From: Umbelopsis ramanniana AG
Lineage: Eukaryota > Mucoromycota > Umbelopsidomycetes > Umbelopsidales > Umbelopsidaceae
Assembly (NCBI RefSeq): GCF_025399195.1
Contig: NW_026252139.1
Coordinates: 62,001-126,000 of the forward strand
DNA: 64,000 nucleotides
Reading direction: 5' to 3'
The notes beneath the pieces are model-generated. The model was not told where the DNA came from. It worked only from the letters and a program-made list of their open reading frames with translations, and ran no database searches. The translations under genes were made by a program, and so were the position numbers. This document shows positions 1-11,943 of this stretch, piece after piece. Each line of letters starts with the position of its first letter. Within the stretch, counting starts at the first letter, position 1.

Positions 1-1066
1 AGTCGTCGTTAGGCATTGAGGGGAAAGGAGAGAGGTGGTGAGATCAAAAGAAAAGAGAAAGGAACTTTAAAAAAGAAAATTAAAGCAGAATGGGAAGGAA
101 GAGGAGATGGAGCAAGAAGCTGGTTGGACTGTCCTACAAAGCGGCATCTTTTATGGGACATCGAATCCAATGAGCATCTTTTTTTGCCACACGATTTGAG
201 TATAATTTATTTGCTACACAAACGTGCTGATATCCTGGTCCCTCATTTCCTGGTGGGCCAACCCCTACCTCTGCACGTGCCTCCTATATATGGAAACGCC
301 TAAAAATTGGCCTCGGATTCAAACCTTCTCTCTGGTGAATTGGGACACATTTTGCCCAAAACAGCGCTTTTTGGTAGCCAGAGTGCCGCTTGCCGTGAGC
401 ACGAGGGAAGCAACGGATGTGATATGAATTAATTAGCTCCAGTATATCGGATCATCTATGTGAAACGACCATTTAATTTGTTCTGGCTGCCGGAATGATG
501 GGCAGCCGGTTGTTCCTTGCGTGATGACAGAAGCGCTCTTGTTTCAGCGACATGCTTGGGATCGCGTTTGTTGTCGATGCGTGCCCAAAAAACAAAAAAA
601 AAGAAACCAGGCCCAAGCTCTCGCGCGCTTTACAATGTTTTACTGCATTTGAACAAAAACACACAGAAACCGCAGAACGGCATGTTTGTAAACAGTATTT
701 ACTACAAGGTCGATGGCAAGGCAATTATGCTTGTTCATTTTTCTTTTAAAACTTTCTTTTTGCCCATATCACTCCCTCTTCAGGACCAACAAAACATGTG
801 ATAGCTACGGAAGGTGAGTAGTCTACAATGCAGTTTCTTAGGAGCGATCTAAATGATAATGCTTCTAGACATGAATGTACAAAGGAATTTCAGTATGCAC
901 CTTCACTGGTGAAGTTCAGGCAAATAACAGTGTCTTAGCCGCGGTTTTTCGGTCGCAGGGGTCATCGTTTGATCAAGGTTGGTTCAAACAGCGCTGAAAA
1001 AAAAAAAAAAAAAAGTGGGATTGACTGGTGCGCGCTAACTCTGGGACTGAAATTTCAATACCCAAC
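1..1066. other. left-edge intergenic stretch
   Basis: No coding region with family resemblance or a convincing exon chain is visible here. The first 60 bases are purine-rich. A run of 18 A lies about 55 bases before the start of the protoporphyrinogen oxidase gene, so the right end is probably its promoter and 5' leader. Confidence 0.5.
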
Positions 1067-2867
1067 ATGTCCACCATTGCCGTCCTGGGTGGTGGCATTT
1101 CCGGCCTCACAACCGCATACTACCTTTCAAAGCTAGCCCCTCATGGAACTAAGATCATATTGACCGAAGGATCGAACCGTCTTGGCGGTTGGATTAAAAG
1201 TTGTCGAGTCGCGCCAGGCGAATACGGTTTGGATCGACACATTCCAATCTCAAGCAATGCAGACATGACGAACGATAGTAACGTCCTTTTTGAGGGCGGT
1301 CCAAGAACTTTGCGGCCTGTTGGCCCCGGAGGTGTAGTGACACTAGACCTGGTGAGACAAATTGAGCATTAAAACTTAGTCGTGTTGGCCAACACTCTGA
1401 ACTCCTGTTATACTTAGATACGCGACCTCAATTTGACAGATAATTTAATAGCTATACCGAAAACCCATTCTTCCGCACGCCATCGTTACATTTACTATGA
1501 AGACCGCATCAACACTCTTCCCTCTTCGTTAAAGGAGATGCTGCTGAATCCTCCTCCCATTATGAAGTCCGTCTTGTTATCGGGTATGAAGGAGATGTTT
1601 GTTAAGAAATCAATGGCAGACGATGAAAGCATTTATGACTTTACGGAAAGACGTTTTGGAACGCACGTCGCAACAAACCTGGTGGGTGCTATGGTGCATG
1701 GCATCTACGCTGGCGATGCGAAAGAGCTTTCCCTACGCACCACCCTCAAGATGCTTTGGGAAAACGAACAAGCGTTTGGAAGTGTGGTGAGAGGCATGCT
1801 ACGCGGAGGAGCCAAAATGGATCGCTTTCGGGAACGTGGAATGATGACCCGTGCAAGGAACAACGATCCCGAATGGTTTGGAGAAATGGAAGCTATGAGC
1901 GTCATAGGTTTTAAAGATGGTGTGGACTCGTTGACACGAGCTCTTGGCACATGGTTGGGACAGCAGGACAATGTCGAAATTAGAACTGATGAAAAGGTTG
2001 AATCCCTTGATTTGACTACTGGAGGAGACTGCAAGGTATGTTCACTACAATGCTGGCCATTATTTATCATATTCATGGTTTGTTTGGTACTCACCCCAAC
2101 GTCTCTCTCAGATTGTCACTAGTAAAGGTATCATCCATGCATCGCATACTGTATCGACTCTCCCTGCTATACATCTAGACAAAATCATATCAAGCCAAAT
2201 ACCGCATCTCAATTATAACCGACATGCGGACGTTGCAGTCGTAAACTTGGCGTATGCCAACGATCAAGCTAAACTTGACTATGACGGCTTTGGCTTCCTC
2301 ACACCCCATGTTTCCTCTCAACATACCCACCCAGTCCCAGGAACGCTTGGAGTGGTTTTTGATTCAAATGCCTTGAGTGGACAAGAGAGAGATGCACCAT
2401 TAAAACTCACTGCTATGCTAGGCGGCCACATGTGGGATAGTGCATTTGATAAGTCGATTCAAGATATAGATCCAAAGGTTGTGCGTGATCGAGCTCTCCA
2501 GGTAGCCGAACGCCATCTCGGAATCAAGGCAACTCCCTCCCATACCATGACTCATCTTCATGCAGGATGTATACCTCAGTATAAGGTCGGGCACTACCAG
2601 CGATTGGGAGAGATGCATGCAGCTATTCAATCTCGATTTGGAAATGCGCTAAGCGTTACCGGAGCCAGTTATTTTGGTGTCAGTGTTCCTGACTGCATCA
2701 AAAATGCTAGAGAGTTGGTGGAAGAGCTGACAGTATCAGGAGCGCTCGGATCTCGAAGCAAGGTGGTTACTGGATTGAACCGGGTAGAAGAAGGTAATGC
2801 AAATGAGAGACTGAGAGATAGCGCTAACATCTCCAAAGGTCACATTGATGTTTTGATGAAGTCGTAG
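1067..2867 (+). CDS. HEM14: protoporphyrinogen oxidase, mitochondrial
   Basis: Oxidises protoporphyrinogen IX to protoporphyrin IX, the penultimate step of heme synthesis, using FAD; in fungi it sits on the inner mitochondrial membrane. Exons 1067-1351, 1418-2035 and 2112-2867 join in phase 0 and give 552 residues, close to the usual size of about 540. The N-terminus has the dinucleotide-binding motif AVLGGGISGLTTAYYLSK, then GSNRLGGW and EGGPRTLRP, all typical of the PPO/amine-oxidase flavoprotein family. The C-terminal third keeps a GCIPQYKVGHYQR segment matching the conserved end of PPO proteins. The start is the first ATG directly before the flavin-binding strand. An in-frame GTG lies 39 bases upstream, but that extension adds nothing family-like. 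No separate mitochondrial presequence is visible; several PPOs use internal targeting. Confidence 0.95.
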
Positions 2868-3199
2868 AGCATTGGATAGGAACATTGTATAGTACAGGTT
2901 TTATAGAGATATGTGGTCTGTTCTGGACTAATCTCGCTTGTCTTAATCGTAAGCAAGTAGAAAGGAATTTCAAAGAAAAATAATAAAATAAAAAGGAAAC
3001 TACAAACGAACCAACGATGACAGGGTTTCTACTTTATGTCAAGCAATAAATGGGACTTTCTGAAGCATGAATTGAATGGGTGAAGTGAACGAGCATTCTT
3101 ACCGTCTGCAAAATTGGCCATTCAAAACTACGGGTATTTACAGCTATGATGTTACAACGGAATGTATCTACAATGCTTGAGTAGATGAAGTCATCTACT
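2868..3199. other. convergent 3' intergenic region
   Basis: Lies between the 3' ends of HEM14 (plus) and the GRAM-domain gene (minus). It is A/T-rich with AATAAA-like stretches around 2980-3000 that could serve polyadenylation. No gene is seen. Confidence 0.5.
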
Positions 3200-3802
3200 T
3201 TAGATTAGCGACTGAGTGGCACTGTAGGATGGGATGGATTGGCTACGGCTTGGATGTATGGGATTTTCTTCCAGAATCGGGTCGGATACACCCGCCGCAA
3301 CTGTGCTGTAAGATGGCGGCAACTCCACATACTCAATACGAGTGGCTTCCATCAATTCCGTTTCGGCAGGAGCCAAATTCTGTGCAGCGGCCGTAACGAC
3401 AATCATTTTCATATAATCATTATATGTCTGGCATTGTGCGGCATCGTGGAAATCCAGTTCGACTTGGATTCCATGTTCATGGACGGTATGGCATACGTAC
3501 GACGATAGCGTAGACTTCACAGTCCGGTTTGCTTTCAGCGACATCACTTCCTCAAAGATGATTTGAAAACTTTCAAAGGAGTCTTTTGGCTCCTTTGCGA
3601 TCAGAACAAGGCGTTTATTCGTCAAATATACAAAGCCGGGAAGTTTCGTTGCATGGTGGCGAGAGCTCGTCTTTACGGTAAATTTCATTCGTTCGTTGTG
3701 AAAAAAGAAACCTTCGCTGGTTAGTGGTATAGGGACTTTCCTCGTTTCTTCATTTGGATTGTGCTGGATGACTTTGTAAGGAATGTCGTTAATGCTGGCC
3801 AT
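3200..3802 (-). CDS. GRAM-domain, WW-binding protein 2-like
   Basis: A single-exon gene of 200 residues. Residues 25-130 resemble the GRAM domain of WBP2-family proteins: an FFFHNERMKF entry, the hallmark PGFVYLTNKRLVLIAK strand pair, then an FESFQIIFEEV stretch. GRAM folds are PH-like and often bind phosphoinositides or membrane proteins. The tail carries one PPxY motif (PPSY, residues 162-165), the ligand of WW domains such as those of Nedd4/Rsp5 ubiquitin ligases, which supports the WBP2 assignment. The rest of the tail is serine/proline-rich. A role as an adaptor recruiting WW proteins is inferred from the family; the fungal members are little studied. Confidence 0.85.
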   Translation of the reverse strand: MASINDIPYKVIQHNPNEETRKVPIPLTSEGFFFHNERMKFTVKTSSRHHATKLPGFVYLTNKRLVLIAKEPKDSFESFQIIFEEVMSLKANRTVKSTLSSYVCHTVHEHGIQVELDFHDAAQCQTYNDYMKMIVVTAAAQNLAPAETELMEATRIEYVELPPSYSTVAAGVSDPILEENPIHPSRSQSIPSYSATQSLI

Positions 3803-6095
3803 TGTGAAGTGAATGGGTACGAGGCTTAAAAAAAGACTATGAATAATTTTTCGACACTAAATTGATCAAGTGGGCTGAGCGCAGTAGTAAGGATCGGATT
3901 CAGGTATAGCCGAGATGCTAACGTGACCCGGAAGCTCATACCAATAACTGACAACTTTTCTGTAACCAAAACCTCTCTACCCATTTGCCAGATCAAACAT
4001 TTCAGTGAGCCAAGCAAGACTGACTGACTTGCTAGAAACTAATGCCCGCAAGTTAAATGAAAGCCCGCATGAGGAACAATGGAAGACACAGAAAAGCGAA
4101 TATCTGATACCAGCAGCCCTACGTAATTATTCAGTTATGAAAAGCTCACATGTATAATTTTTACTTCAAAACATGGGCAAACTTTTGTGGAAATGGTAGT
4201 TACAAAGCCCGTTTGCATTTTACCAGGTTTAATCTCGAAATTCCCCGGTCGGTTAAGTGGACATTCAAAAAAAAGGAAAAAAAAGAAAACGCTACTATCA
4301 GCCATGTTCCCACTGCTCCCATGCGCCCTGCATGATGGACGGCAAGAATACATTTCATATAGGAAGAGCATATAGTAAGCATTTTGTTTCATGATTAGAA
4401 TGAGTGGAACGATGTGATGCAGATGGGCACACTCACAGGTCTTTAATTTCTCTGAAACAACACCCATTCAAAGTTTGAAGACACCGGTTGGTCAAGGTGG
4501 GAAATAGAAACGAAAAAATCTCGGGCTCTGGGATATTCACAAGCCAAGGCAGAATTGCTTGAGGCCTCAAAAAGTGAAGGCGGCTATAGGCGGCCATGGC
4601 CAAGCTCGACAACTGTCGTGAACATTCCGTCATGTGCAGAATGTTGGTCATTACATGGATCCCGGTAGGTGTGCCGGTAAAGGTGGAGTTTTTTGGCCTG
4701 GTGGCATTATCAATAACGCACGGCCAAAAAGGTGATCACATACCTTAACCCCCCACCCTTGTATTAAAATGTGCCTCCTTTTGAACCTTCTCATTTTTAT
4801 TTGGCTGTATTGTGACAGACACACCGCACCCTATCCTATCCCATCGCATACTTTACAAGTATGTATGTTGAAATCACATAGGGAACCCCCATGTAGCTCC
4901 GCCGAAAAAAGTTGGGAAATGTTTATGCTCAACATCCTTTTTATCCTGAAGCGGATATCATGCAGCGTATAGCATGGTATTGCATATGGCTTGGGCATTT
5001 CGAACACGTAATTTGAAAGATCAGTATGCTTTTGTATGACTATGAAAATGAAATCAGCCTATTACTGAACAATAATCTTAGGTTCAGGCGCGGAGTAATT
5101 GTTTCCTTGCCTGTGCCTCCTGCGGCATTTATTCAGATATGATGGGTAGGCAACTTGGGACTTGACCAGTCTCGGGGGCCACCGATGACACTGGGTAATA
5201 CTCTTCGGGGTGTACAGTGGTGGGTCCTCTTTTTTTATTTTTTATTTATTATTCAAATTTATTTTATTCTCCTGTATAGAGTTCAATAAACATTGTGCGA
5301 AGATGGACGTAAGTTTGCATTCGTCGTTTCACTAAAGTCAAAGAGAAAGATCGTCCCTCACAGTGAAGGAAAAAATGACAATGTGAGATCATCTCGGCCA
5401 AAGCGGGTAGAGCATAGTTTCCGCGTTCAGCAGCTGAGCATGGCTTCGATTTCCCCCAATGTTGCACCACCGCAACTATCAGTCGTTGTCACAACCCAGC
5501 CAGCCAATGTGCAACACCATATTCTAACCTGTTGAAAACGGAGACGGTCCTTTCAAAGGGATGAAGATAAGGGAAAATCATTTATTCTTCCATAAAGCAT
5601 GAAGATGATAGAAATATTGAGGGACTGCCTAGGAGCAACATGGTGCGAGGTATAATTCGATTTGGTATGCGATGTTCAAAGCTGTGATTGAAGACGCCAA
5701 GCATGGATGGAAAGGAAGAAAAAAAGAGGGCTTGTGACAAGCTGAAGGTCACAAAGCTTTCTTTTCTCTTCCTTTTTCTTTTATTTATACACACACAATT
5801 ATTTTTTTTACATCTTCCCTTTGCTGATCGGTGTCCCTATCTCTTTTTTCCCTCTCTCTCTCTTCCTGTCCTTCTTTCCCTCTCTTTTTTCTTTCTAAAC
5901 AAACTATCGTCCCTTTATATATACAACCATATACATTCATCCACATCTTGTAGTTGACGCTCATCCACAACCTTCTCGTATTATCTCTTGGTTCACTACT
6001 TTTTTTGTTTAAAATTATCAATCGGTTCAAACTCGTACTTTGTCTGACTTAAAAGGCGGGAACTAAACAGCACATCACGACAAAAGCAACCGATA
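3803..6095. other. divergent intergenic region upstream of the HSF gene
   Basis: A 2.3-kb gap between the divergent GRAM-domain and HSF genes. No exon chain with recognisable protein similarity is seen. The region holds many short A/T-rich runs and, next to the HSF gene, a pyrimidine-rich tract listed separately. Confidence 0.5.
5755..5925 (+). promoter_or_regulatory. pyrimidine-rich tract and TATA-like element before HSF gene
   Basis: From about 5755 to 5895 the plus strand is almost entirely C/T (runs such as CTCTCTCTCTCTTCC), followed by TTTATATATAC at about 5912. Long CT tracts close to transcription starts are common in fungal promoters. The assignment is positional only; no transcription start can be seen. 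Confidence 0.3.
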
Positions 6096-8260
6096 ATGAT
6101 GAACCAAACTACCGCCAATGCGTATTGGCATGTAGCTCCGCCGCCGCAGATCAACGAACAACATGACGAAGACAACAGAGAATCATCCGTTGCCATTCAA
6201 CGATATCACACTCAAAATGTGCAAGTACGCCTTCGCCATCGCACCATTTCGCCTATCCTTGAACATGAAAGTGATGAACTTGAAAGTTTCAGCGAAGGCA
6301 TAGCTGGCTTTATATCTAAACTCTATCTGTAAGCATCGTATTTTACCATTTGGGGATCTCAGCTCGTCCGATGACCGCTGCTCGACCAACCTTTGAAAGC
6401 AGTAGGCTCAAGCGGCTGCGAGGAAAGAAATCAAAAAAAAATCATATATACCTGAACATATAAAGCGTGTTTGTATATGTGTACGTATCCCAACTAATAC
6501 CTGTTTTTCAAACTTCTGCTTAGAGCACTGCAAGCACCCGATGACGGCAATAAGTACGCACGATGGACAAAGGCAAATGGTAAAGATATGTTTGTCATAG
6601 ATTGTATCCCTAGTAAGTAACATAAATCTTGCTGTATCGCAATGTGATATCCCTGCATGCTAACAGTCAAGTTACGCCTCTTGTTTTTTGTTGTTTTCTT
6701 TTCCTTGGTCCAATCATCTCCCTCTCCCCACCCCCGTTCCCACTTACCCCTCGAAAATGGCATCTTAGAATTTACGGATACGGTCTTACCAAAGCTTTTC
6801 AAGCACTGTAAATTTGCATCCTTTGTAAGACAGCTGAATGTAGGTGGACTTTTTAAGCTCAATATTGTCTGTCCCAAAAATTTGTGTGACTCACCCACAT
6901 CTATTAGATATATGGATTTCAGCGCGATACCGACGCAAGGAAATACAAGGAACCAAAAGATCGAGAGTCTTGTCGCTGGTACCATGTCAACTTTCGACCT
7001 GGTCGTAGAGATTTATTCCATCTCATTCGCCGAAAGACTTCTGTATGTAACAAGCGGCGACGTCGGTCTTCACAGTTGGTCAAAGCTGAAGCACTAGACA
7101 CCGAAACCATCATCCCGGTTGGGTCGGACTCTGAACATGACGATTATTACGAAAATATGCAACGTAGCGGGATAGAAGATAAACGACGATTACAGGATGT
7201 ATCGAAGCGATCCATGGTTTTGAATAGCCCTTTGGCATCGATGCATCAGCAACAACCGCCCAATCTAAATGTTAATTTATCGAGTCGAAAGCATGCAATG
7301 GTCTTGCACTGTGACGACAATAACACACTGTACCTTAAGCAACAAATCTTAGAATTGAAACAAATGTGCCAGAGCATGGAGAAGACATTCGCTCATGAAA
7401 TTGCTAGAGCACAAGAGCAGATACATACACAAAAACAACAGCTGGATATGATTCAATCGGTTGTAGAGTCGTTACGACAGACGCCAGGTAGGTTGAGACG
7501 CCAGTTATTTTCCTTGGGTAGGCAATGAGGATCTATCCATTTGTAGTGGTGGTGATGATCATTCTTGTTAAAAGATATTGTTTGTTCCTCTTTTCATCAG
7601 GCAATTCTCCATCACGAGGCAATAACAATGAAGTGGCAACCAGTTCGGCGTTACCGCCCTACCTGGGCGACCTGAATGTAGACGGATCCCCAAAACTTGT
7701 TGAGACCAATTCTCATTCTCCATTGGAACAGACCATATACGATGAACGACAACATCGGAATACAATGACGAACAATGCGTTAGTTCAGTTTCAAAAGTAC
7801 TCACAAGTAGCGCACGAGCCAGATACCCCACCACCGCCTCCAGTATCCTCCGCCGCTAGTCAACAGGTCTCGGGCATGGCTGTTCCACAGGCGCCACAAG
7901 GCGATTCTGGCAACGTTAGTATTGGGTTATCACCACAAAGACATCACTTCGGCTACAATAATTTCGGCCAAGTTCCACAAAACTCGGATGACTGGTCCGT
8001 TTTCTCTTCGGCCGGAGGTGATCCACCTATGCCCAAATACACTACCCTTCGTAAGTGAATGAACCGATAGTTCAAACCCTCCCCCCATCTTTCATATTAA
8101 CTTACTTTGTCGTGAACTGACCACCCCAAACCCGATTGTTTGTCGTTGAATACTAGATTATCACCAACAACAGGCCGGACCCGCGCAAGCCGGCTTCCCA
8201 TCGGAGCGTCGGCCGTTTGCTCCTGACTACGGTATCATGTCCCAAAACAACATTTCCTAG
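6096..8260 (+). CDS. heat-shock-factor-type transcription factor
   Basis: Exons 6096-6328, 6524-6612, 6769-6839, 6908-7487, 7601-8050 and 8157-8260 give 508 residues with all phases matching. Residues about 72-180 form an HSF winged-helix DNA-binding domain: GFISKLYLALQ, FTDTVLPKLFKHCKFASFVR, QLNIYGFQRDTD and WYHVNFRPGRRDLFHLIRRK. A basic KRRRR stretch follows and may be a nuclear signal. Around residues 260-310, heptad-like leucines (YLKQQILELKQMCQSMEKTF) suggest the oligomerisation coiled coil. The remainder is Q/P/S-rich, as in activation regions. Fungal HSF-domain proteins fall into Hsf1, Skn7 and Sfl1 types. No Skn7 receiver domain is present here, so it is Hsf1- or Sfl1-like. The four DBD exons are short and easily missed by automated models. 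Confidence 0.92.
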
Positions 8261-9230
8261 ATACAACTTTTTTTTTTCCTGATGTATTGTTCACTGGCTC
8301 TGCTCCGCACCGCTTTGGCTGTTTACAAGTATGATCATGGGATGAGCTGCTTGGCATCTCTCTCTCTTTTCTTTTTTTGATAACCTTTGCAGCTACTTGA
8401 TTCTTTTGAGCTGTTCACACAAAATAAAAACGTTAAAAAAAAATCCTAGTCCCTTGAAGAGAGGGACCAAGGACTTGTAGATAATCAAAACACACAGAGC
8501 GTCTCAGGGCCATAGCGGTCGGATTGTTTGTATAGGTTTTGGCAAGCTGTCAGTTCCTTGATGGATTAGTCCGAAAACGGGTCATCGCATGGTTGCTGCG
8601 TTTTCCCTTTTTCCAGATTTTTGACATTTTGCATGAATCACAATGTAAAACCCAACCATAGGCTGGCTCAAAATTTTCAGACCCAGCTGCTATGCCCATT
8701 GACCGGGGAAAGCGTCGCAAGACTCTTTGCCTATCACGCTGCGCCCAGCACCTACGCAAAACTTCCACCGCCCCTTCCCGTTTTAAAAAACAAACGAAGA
8801 CTAACTACTCTGAATTGCGTTGCAAATTCCCTAGAAGCGATTCCAGGATATTGAATTCAATAGAGTAGTTGTCAAAGATAAAGAGGAAAAAAAAAAATCA
8901 CCCGCGGCAGTAGCAAAGTATTGCTCTCCCAATTTACGTATGCTGTTTACATATATTGAAATAAAAAAATAAAAACACTTTGGCCTGTTAAAAAACTCCC
9001 TCCATTTAGGACAACCGTGAAGTGGCAGGTTTCTCTTTTTTCTCTCCCTCTTTCTCCCTTTTCTCTCTTTCCATTGTTCAAGATCCAGTTTCACTGCCTT
9101 ATAAGCTTGATATTTTGAATCGAAACAGATACACTTCTTTCTCCTGAATATCATTTTGCCTTCTCCATCCAACTTTTGGGATCGACAAGCTGCGACTAAG
9201 TATTACGAATATCAGCTTCTTTAAAAAACA
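8261..9230. other. intergenic region between HSF and Medusa genes
   Basis: Contains the HSF 3' end with AATAAAA near 8420 and the probable promoter of the Medusa-family gene, with CT-rich stretches at about 9030-9075. No gene is seen. Confidence 0.5.
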
Positions 9231-11075
9231 ATGGAAACAACGCTCTCCCCAGGTAATAGAAGCTCTTGTAATGTAGTAGTATCAAAGGCGTAAGTCCAGC
9301 CAGAGCTTTTCCCCCAAATTAACCAGACCGTTTTTTCTATCTTTCACTACATCAGCACCTGCACTTACCCTTGGCTCCAACTTCGAATTGCGCCCTAAAC
9401 AATCTAACACTGACTACCAAAAACTAGCTGCACAAGGATATATTCATACACCCCACACGGACGATCATCACTCGGACAACTCTAATATGGCTGCTGACCG
9501 CAAGGATGAAGGTCCTAGAGTTCTGGAATGCGGTCCCAGTGAGGGACCAGCAGGCACTACTGTTCGTGTGGTTTTGCAAACCTTTCCCTCCAATCCGGCT
9601 TTGAAGCTTGCTTTTGGTGGTCTGGTGGTAGACACGAAGCAACTGGACAACGCGAATTTCACTAATTTGGCTGCTATCGTACCCATGCCCAATCAGACCC
9701 ATTCAGTGAACAATGCTCCTCAGATACCGATTTCTGTATGTGTCTATGAAAATGACGCTGTTCACAACAGTTGGGTCATAGGTGAATTCACCTACTCTGA
9801 AGGTAATGTATTAGCCCCCTTCACTCCAAAAAAAAAAAAAATCTTCCCAGCTGGAAGGAAATTAAATATCCCAGCTGTGGAAATTTTTTGGCCCAGCAAA
9901 CCCAGTCTTTAGGATAGGCATTAATAATTCCTCCTTCCCAAAATTATAGGTCAAGCCAACAAAAATGAACGTAAAAGACTCTATGGCGCGGATCCCTTTA
10001 TGGCCAACAAGCGAATGCATGGTAAATATGAGGCTTTTTGATCGTAAGGTTCAAATGTATCGGACGCTGACCCCGGTTCACCTTGACTTTTATGGGAAAT
10101 TCTGTATATAGAGGACGACTCCTTCTTTCCCCACGCAGACCATTATCAAAACTTTTATTCCATGGAGAATGGAGTGCTTCCTCAAAATCCCTATGCCTTT
10201 GCTCAAATGCAGCAACAGGCCATCCGGCCTCAAGATCCGTCGGCCAAGGGAGGTAAACCAATGGTCATGGATGGTAAGTGGACAGGGCTTGGAAAAAAAA
10301 GTTTAGTAATAGAAAAATCTTTGGCTGATCATTGCCATTCAAAGGCTATTATCGATCACAGGCACCTCCACAAATGTCCTATCCAACCTATGCTTCCATG
10401 CCAGGTATGATGAGTCCGACGAATATGGGACTGACATCGATGCTGACAGGTGATGTAGGATTGAGCAATCAACAGCGATCTCCCTATGCAAACAATGGAG
10501 GCATGACTGATCATCGTGCCATGTCTCAAGCACAACCACCATATACTGATTATTCTGGACTTCTCAACAAAGCCAACCTCAAAATAATCGGGGACCTAGA
10601 CACGATGGCTCAGGCATGGACGTCTGAAGAATGGAACGCTCGCCGAAGATTGGTCCAGTTTTGGCGCCGCCAGGAAGGCAATGAGATTCACTGTGAATTC
10701 CAGGCGGTTCAACAAGCCGACCGACAACCTAACAGCATTGTGGTTTCATGCATCTTTTGGCAGGAACGCAATGACTGCTTTATCACTTCGGTAGATTGCA
10801 TCTATCTTCTTGAAAGCTTGATAGGTGTTCGCTTCACCGTAGAAGAAAAGAACCGAATTCGACGTAATCTAGAAGGATTCAGACCTCTCACCGTCAGCAA
10901 ATGTAAACCAGACAGTGCCGATTTCTTCAAGTTGATCATGAGCTTCCCAAATCCCAAACCACGTAACATCGAAAAAGATGTTAAGGTATTCCCCTGGAAA
11001 ACGCTGCCCTACGCTCTAAAGAAGATTATTGGAAAGTACACTGCAAGCTACAGTAGCACGGCAGGTATCATGTAA
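9231..11075 (+). CDS. medA-like: Medusa-family transcriptional regulator
   Basis: Exons 9231-9252, 9356-9802, 9950-10021, 10112-10273 and 10345-11075 give 477 residues. Residues about 61-156 look like an immunoglobulin-like IPT/TIG fold (GPRVLECGPSEGPAGTTVRV onwards). The C-terminal block, residues about 310-460, contains WTSEEWNARRRLVQFWRRQE, YLLESLIGVRFTVEEKNRIR, NLEGFRPLTVSKCK and FPNPKPRNIEKDVKVFPWK. This strongly resembles the signature domain of Aspergillus Medusa and related Acr1/Ren1 proteins. Those regulate conidiophore development, adhesion and dimorphism in Ascomycota. What the protein does in this lineage is unknown. The middle is Q/M/P-rich and probably disordered. The tiny first exon encodes only seven full codons, and its start has no rival in frame. 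Confidence 0.92.
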
Positions 11076-11943
11076 ACAACCCCCAGAAAAGGGAATCCAT
11101 CCTTGGTCTTTCATGTAACTTCTTTCACGATTTGTACAGGTCTCTCTTTCGTTTTCGTTCATTCAGTGTTTTCCTTTTCTCTCACATATTTCCCACCTCT
11201 CTTTTTTTCTGTTTTTCCGTTTCACCTCAGGTTTCTTTTCCCCATTGAACAGTGTAATAATTGGAATACGAGCAGCAAGTTCTCTTTTTTTTTCTTTTGT
11301 TTTTTTTTTTTAATAATAAATAATAAGTTCAACTCACTTCATACGGAAGAGGTGTCATTTCGGGTGCCAGAGTTTGTCGTTCATTTAAGCATCCACGAGA
11401 TTAGACGGACACCGCCCCGATCGTTTCATCATGCTTTGGGGCCCAAAACAATGGGTCACTTTGTGTTTTTATTTTATCCTGCACTCCCCAACTTAGTAAA
11501 GTAGACTAAAATACATTTTAGGTCAGAAATCGTGAATATGTTGAAGCATGATGCAAGCTCATGGGTAGTACTGACCCACGCTACCTTCCCAGAACGTAAA
11601 CCTTCTAGTGAACGATGGTTCTTAGAATACGTGTGCGTAAAATGACACGAACTAAAGATCAATGCAAAGATCGGGGTCCCCCGTGAATCACTTGTGCAGG
11701 AGTGAACGGCACGGCATTTTGCCCAAAGGATGTTTTGGTTTTTTTTGGAAAAAAAAAAAAGAGGCGTCGCTTTCTTTTATCTGATTTTCTTTGTCTAAAC
11801 ATTATATGATCATCTTCTAGAGAATAGGGTAGCGAGGGGAAAAGGGGGAGGCGACATTTACAAAGCGATGAGGTCGCATGGGTCAGTGCGATCAGGGAAC
11901 TTTTTTTTTTGGGTTCCCTTTCTTTCTTTCTTTAACATCTCTT
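11076..11943. other. convergent 3' intergenic region
   Basis: Lies between the 3' ends of the Medusa-family gene and the SET/MYND gene. T-rich 3'UTR-like stretches and AATAATAAATAATAA near 11313 are visible. No supported gene. Confidence 0.5.
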
